Shown piece after piece: positions 5,300-6,934 of a stretch of 6,934 nucleotides of DNA. Made by a program: the position numbers and the translations under genes. The notes under the pieces were generated by a model, which saw only the letters and a list, made by a program, of their open reading frames with translations, had not been told where the DNA came from and ran no database searches. Source of the stretch: an uncultured cyanobacterium (GTDB taxonomy: Bacteria > Cyanobacteriota > Cyanobacteriia > PCC-6307 > Cyanobiaceae); the NCBI GenBank assembly GCA_903934745.1, contig CAIZOZ010000036.1, positions 1 through 6,934 on the forward strand, in the 5' to 3' direction. Position 1 is the stretch's first letter, and each line of letters starts with the position of its first letter.

Positions 5300-5461
5300 T
5301 CACTGGCCATGCAATTGAAACGTCCGCGCCGGTTCGGGCTGGCCCAGGAAGGGCAGGTTGATGTCGGTGAACATTTTGTTCCAGTTCACCACGACCCAAC
5401 CATTGCGGAAGCTCAGTCCGATCACCAGCAAGATGGTTCCCAGCAGCATCAGACGCAACAT
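5300..5461 (-). CDS. Small 53-residue N-terminally anchored membrane protein
   Basis: An ATG at 5461 opens a 53-codon frame ending in TGA at 5302-5300. The product starts with a membrane helix (LMLLGTILLVIGLSF, 4-18), then RNGWVVVNWNKMF (19-31), a short loop, and DINLPFLGQPEPARTF (33-48). The helix-then-aromatic/charged layout, with sensible composition from the first residue, reads like a real protein rather than a shadow frame. I recall similar short proteins beside pdxA in picocyanobacteria, but could not check. Function unknown; the soluble tail of about 35 residues could dock on a partner. The gene is easy to miss because of its size and because the pdxA frame stays open across it on the other strand. 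It overlaps the likely pdxA start head to head by 29 bp and converges on the SDR gene. No clear Shine-Dalgarno sequence is seen; an in-frame TTG three codons upstream is an alternative start. Confidence 0.68.
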   Translation of the reverse strand: MLRLMLLGTILLVIGLSFRNGWVVVNWNKMFTDINLPFLGQPEPARTFQLHGQ

Positions 5462-6485
5462 CGGCCACAACGACAGCGATCAACCTCCATCGAACCCCAG
5501 ACCCCGGCGGATTGCCATTGCCCTGGGTGATCCAGCCGGCATCGGCGTGGAGGTCACCCTCGGGGCCCTGGCCGACGAAGCGGGGGAGCAGCCCCCTGGG
5601 GAGGTGGTGCTGGTGGGCTGCCGCCAGTGGCTGCAGCAGAGCTACCAGCACCTGCGCGGCCTCAGCCGCCTGGCGGATCCGGCCCAGTTCGAGATCCTGG
5701 ATCTGCCCCTCGCTGAGGCGATCAGCCCGGGCGAAAGCGGCGCTGCCGCCGGAGCGGCCAGCTTTGAATGGCTCAGCGAGGCCACCCGGCTGGTGCTCAA
5801 CGGCGACTGTGATGCCCTGGTGACGGCGCCGATCGCCAAAAGCAGCTGGCATGCCGCCGGCCACGACTACCCCGGCCAGACCGAACGGCTGGCGGAACTG
5901 GCCGGAGTGGCTGCGGCCTCCATGCTGTTCACGGCCCGCAGCCCTGCCGGCGCCTGGCGGTTCAACACTTTGCTGGCCACCAGCCACATCCCCCTGGCGG
6001 CCGTCTCAGGCCAACTCACCAGCCAGCTGGTGAGCGACAAGCTGGAGGTGCTGCTGGCCTTCTGCCAGCGCTTTGAGCCCCGGCCGCGGCTGGTGGTGGC
6101 CGGCCTCAATCCCCATGCGGGCGAGGGCGGACGGCTGGGCCGGGAGGAACAGGACTGGCTGCTGGACTGCCTGGAACAATGGCGCCGTCGCCATCCCGAG
6201 GTGGACCTGGAGGGGCCCCTGCCCCCCGACAGCTGCTGGCTGGAGGCCGCTGCGGCCTGGCGCACGGGAGCAGGCGGACCCGATGGCTATCTGGCCTTGT
6301 ACCACGACCAGGGCCTGATCCCGCTGAAGCTGCTGGCCTTTGATGCGGCGGTGAACACCACGCTGGGATTGCCGTTTCTGCGCACCTCCCCGGATCACGG
6401 CACCGCCTTCGCCATCGCCGGCAAGGGTCTGGCCAGGCCCCAAAGCATGGCGGCGGCTCTGGCCACAGCGCGGGAGCTGGGCTGA
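5433..6485 (+). CDS. pdxA: 4-hydroxythreonine-4-phosphate dehydrogenase PdxA
   Basis: PdxA oxidises 4-phosphohydroxy-L-threonine with NAD in the DXP-dependent pyridoxal 5'-phosphate pathway; PdxJ uses the product. From the ATG at 5433 the protein has 350 residues (E. coli PdxA about 329). Family motifs appear in order: ALGDPAGIGVEV (30-41), ALVTAPIAK, YPGQTE (146-151), LNPHAGEGG (225-233), YHDQGLIPLK (290-299), and TLGLPFLRTSPDHGTA near the C terminus. Two of the three metal-binding histidines of the E. coli enzyme correspond to His228 and His291. The third, in its GHTE motif, is Gln149 here, which I believe is usual in cyanobacteria. The frame is open to 5358, but that extension is antisense of the small - strand gene. 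No in-frame ATG, GTG or TTG lies between 5433 and the first motif, so 5433 is the closest normal start; an ATT or ATC start is possible. Convergent with accB, 20 bp apart. Confidence 0.93.
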   Translation: MVPSSIRRNIGHNDSDQPPSNPRPRRIAIALGDPAGIGVEVTLGALADEAGEQPPGEVVLVGCRQWLQQSYQHLRGLSRLADPAQFEILDLPLAEAISPGESGAAAGAASFEWLSEATRLVLNGDCDALVTAPIAKSSWHAAGHDYPGQTERLAELAGVAAASMLFTARSPAGAWRFNTLLATSHIPLAAVSGQLTSQLVSDKLEVLLAFCQRFEPRPRLVVAGLNPHAGEGGRLGREEQDWLLDCLEQWRRRHPEVDLEGPLPPDSCWLEAAAAWRTGAGGPDGYLALYHDQGLIPLKLLAFDAAVNTTLGLPFLRTSPDHGTAFAIAGKGLARPQSMAAALATARELG

Positions 6486-6505
6486 ACATTCGCCGCCGAG
6501 GCTGA

Positions 6506-6934
6506 TCAGGAGGGCTTGATTCGCATCAGCACCTGGCCGAATTCAACCGGGGTGCCGTTTTCCAGCAGGATTTCCACCACTTCGCCGCTGATCTCTGATT
6601 CCAGCTCGTTCATCAGCTTCATCGCCTCGAGGATGCAGACGGGCTGGCCGGCGCTGATGCGGCTGCCCACCTCGACGAAGGCCGGTTCGCCAGGGGCCGG
6701 GGAGCGGTAGAAGGTGCCCACCATGGGGGCGGTGATCGCCTGCAGATCACTGCGAACCGCCGCTGGCGCCGGCGGCGGCACCGACGGGGAGGTCGCCGGG
6801 GCGGCGACGGCTTGGGGCGAAGGCAGCGGCGCCAGCACGGGAGCCTGCACCATCGCCACCGGAGCGGCGGCGGGCAAATTGCGACGCACCTCCAACCGGA
6901 AGTCGTCGCCTTCGAGACAGAGTTCCTGGATGTC
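6506..6934 (-). CDS. accB: Biotin carboxyl carrier protein of acetyl-CoA carboxylase, 5' end outside window
   Basis: The visible 142 codons run from the window edge to a TGA at 6508-6506. AccB carries the biotin that AccC carboxylates and that AccA/AccD use to make malonyl-CoA, the first step of fatty acid synthesis. The N-terminal part reads DIQELCLEGDDFRLEVRR, normal for the family. A Pro/Ala-rich linker follows, typical of BCCPs. The C-terminal biotinyl domain begins near ITAPMVGTFYRSPAPGE and contains EAMKLMNE, whose Lys (codon 6617-6619) is the biotin attachment site, and ends in GTPVEFGQVLMRIKPS. The family is usually about 155-165 residues, so only some 15-20 N-terminal residues should be missing. 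In-frame TTG or GTG codons near 6895 are internal and not the start. The gene converges on pdxA; the 20-bp gap holds no obvious terminator. Confidence 0.95.
   Translation of the reverse strand, partial: DIQELCLEGDDFRLEVRRNLPAAAPVAMVQAPVLAPLPSPQAVAAPATSPSVPPPAPAAVRSDLQAITAPMVGTFYRSPAPGEPAFVEVGSRISAGQPVCILEAMKLMNELESEISGEVVEILLENGTPVEFGQVLMRIKPS

Noticed and set aside
5369..5381. GAACA-TTT-TGTTC inverted repeat resembling a LexA box
   Set aside because: The spacing is GAAC-N5-GTTC rather than the N4 of the Gram-positive LexA box, and it lies inside the small gene's coding sequence.
5358..5432. 25-residue N-terminal extension of PdxA
   Set aside because: It mirrors the coding sequence of the 53-residue - strand gene and has no counterpart in PdxA proteins as I know them.
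1..6934. HIP1 octamers (GCGATCGC) typical of many cyanobacteria
   Set aside because: Reading through, I found only partial matches and no clear octamer, which agrees better with the picocyanobacterial group than with HIP1-rich genera.

Overview
The window looks like chromosomal DNA from a GC-rich unicellular cyanobacterium of the Synechococcus/Cyanobium (marine and brackish picocyanobacteria) group. The reasons are a high GC content, protein sequences that read like that group's conserved hypothetical proteins, and the neighbourhood accB / pdxA / atypical SDR / small membrane protein / HNH nuclease, which I recall from memory in these genomes. I could not check this by a search. No rRNA, tRNA, CRISPR array, insertion sequence or phage gene is visible.

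Layout: positions 1-66 are a probable upstream control region with repeats. Three genes follow on the + strand: a half-length AbrB-type membrane protein (67-588), a secreted small protein of a cyanobacterial conserved-hypothetical type (685-1140), and a predicted lipoprotein (about 1121-1525) whose start overlaps the end of the secreted protein gene. A SNF2-family helicase (1551-3185, - strand) converges on them. It is divergent, across 48 bp, from an HNH endonuclease (3234-3767, +) with a low-complexity QxxxP repeat tail. The HNH 3' end overlaps a small predicted membrane protein on the - strand (3713 to about 4000). An atypical NAD(P)-binding SDR protein follows (4036-5025, +), then a 53-residue membrane protein on the - strand (5300-5461), pdxA (about 5433-6485, +) and the 5'-truncated accB (6506-6934, -).

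How the genes relate: pdxA (vitamin B6 synthesis) and accB (biotin carrier of acetyl-CoA carboxylase) are housekeeping genes of unrelated pathways. The SNF2 and HNH genes are the most suggestive functional pair. The helicase has an N-terminal segment like the HARP segment of SMARCAL1-type annealing helicases, and eukaryotic ZRANB3 joins such a motor to an HNH nuclease in one polypeptide. From 1551 onward every gene is on the opposite strand from its neighbour, with tight or overlapping junctions, so there are no co-directional operons there and control signals must sit in very short divergent gaps or inside neighbouring coding sequence.

Points for a second look are the SNF2/HNH pair, the unlisted 53-residue protein and its head-to-head overlap with pdxA, a perfect inverted repeat covering the SDR start codon, the repeat pair before the first gene, and the pentapeptide repeat in the HNH tail.
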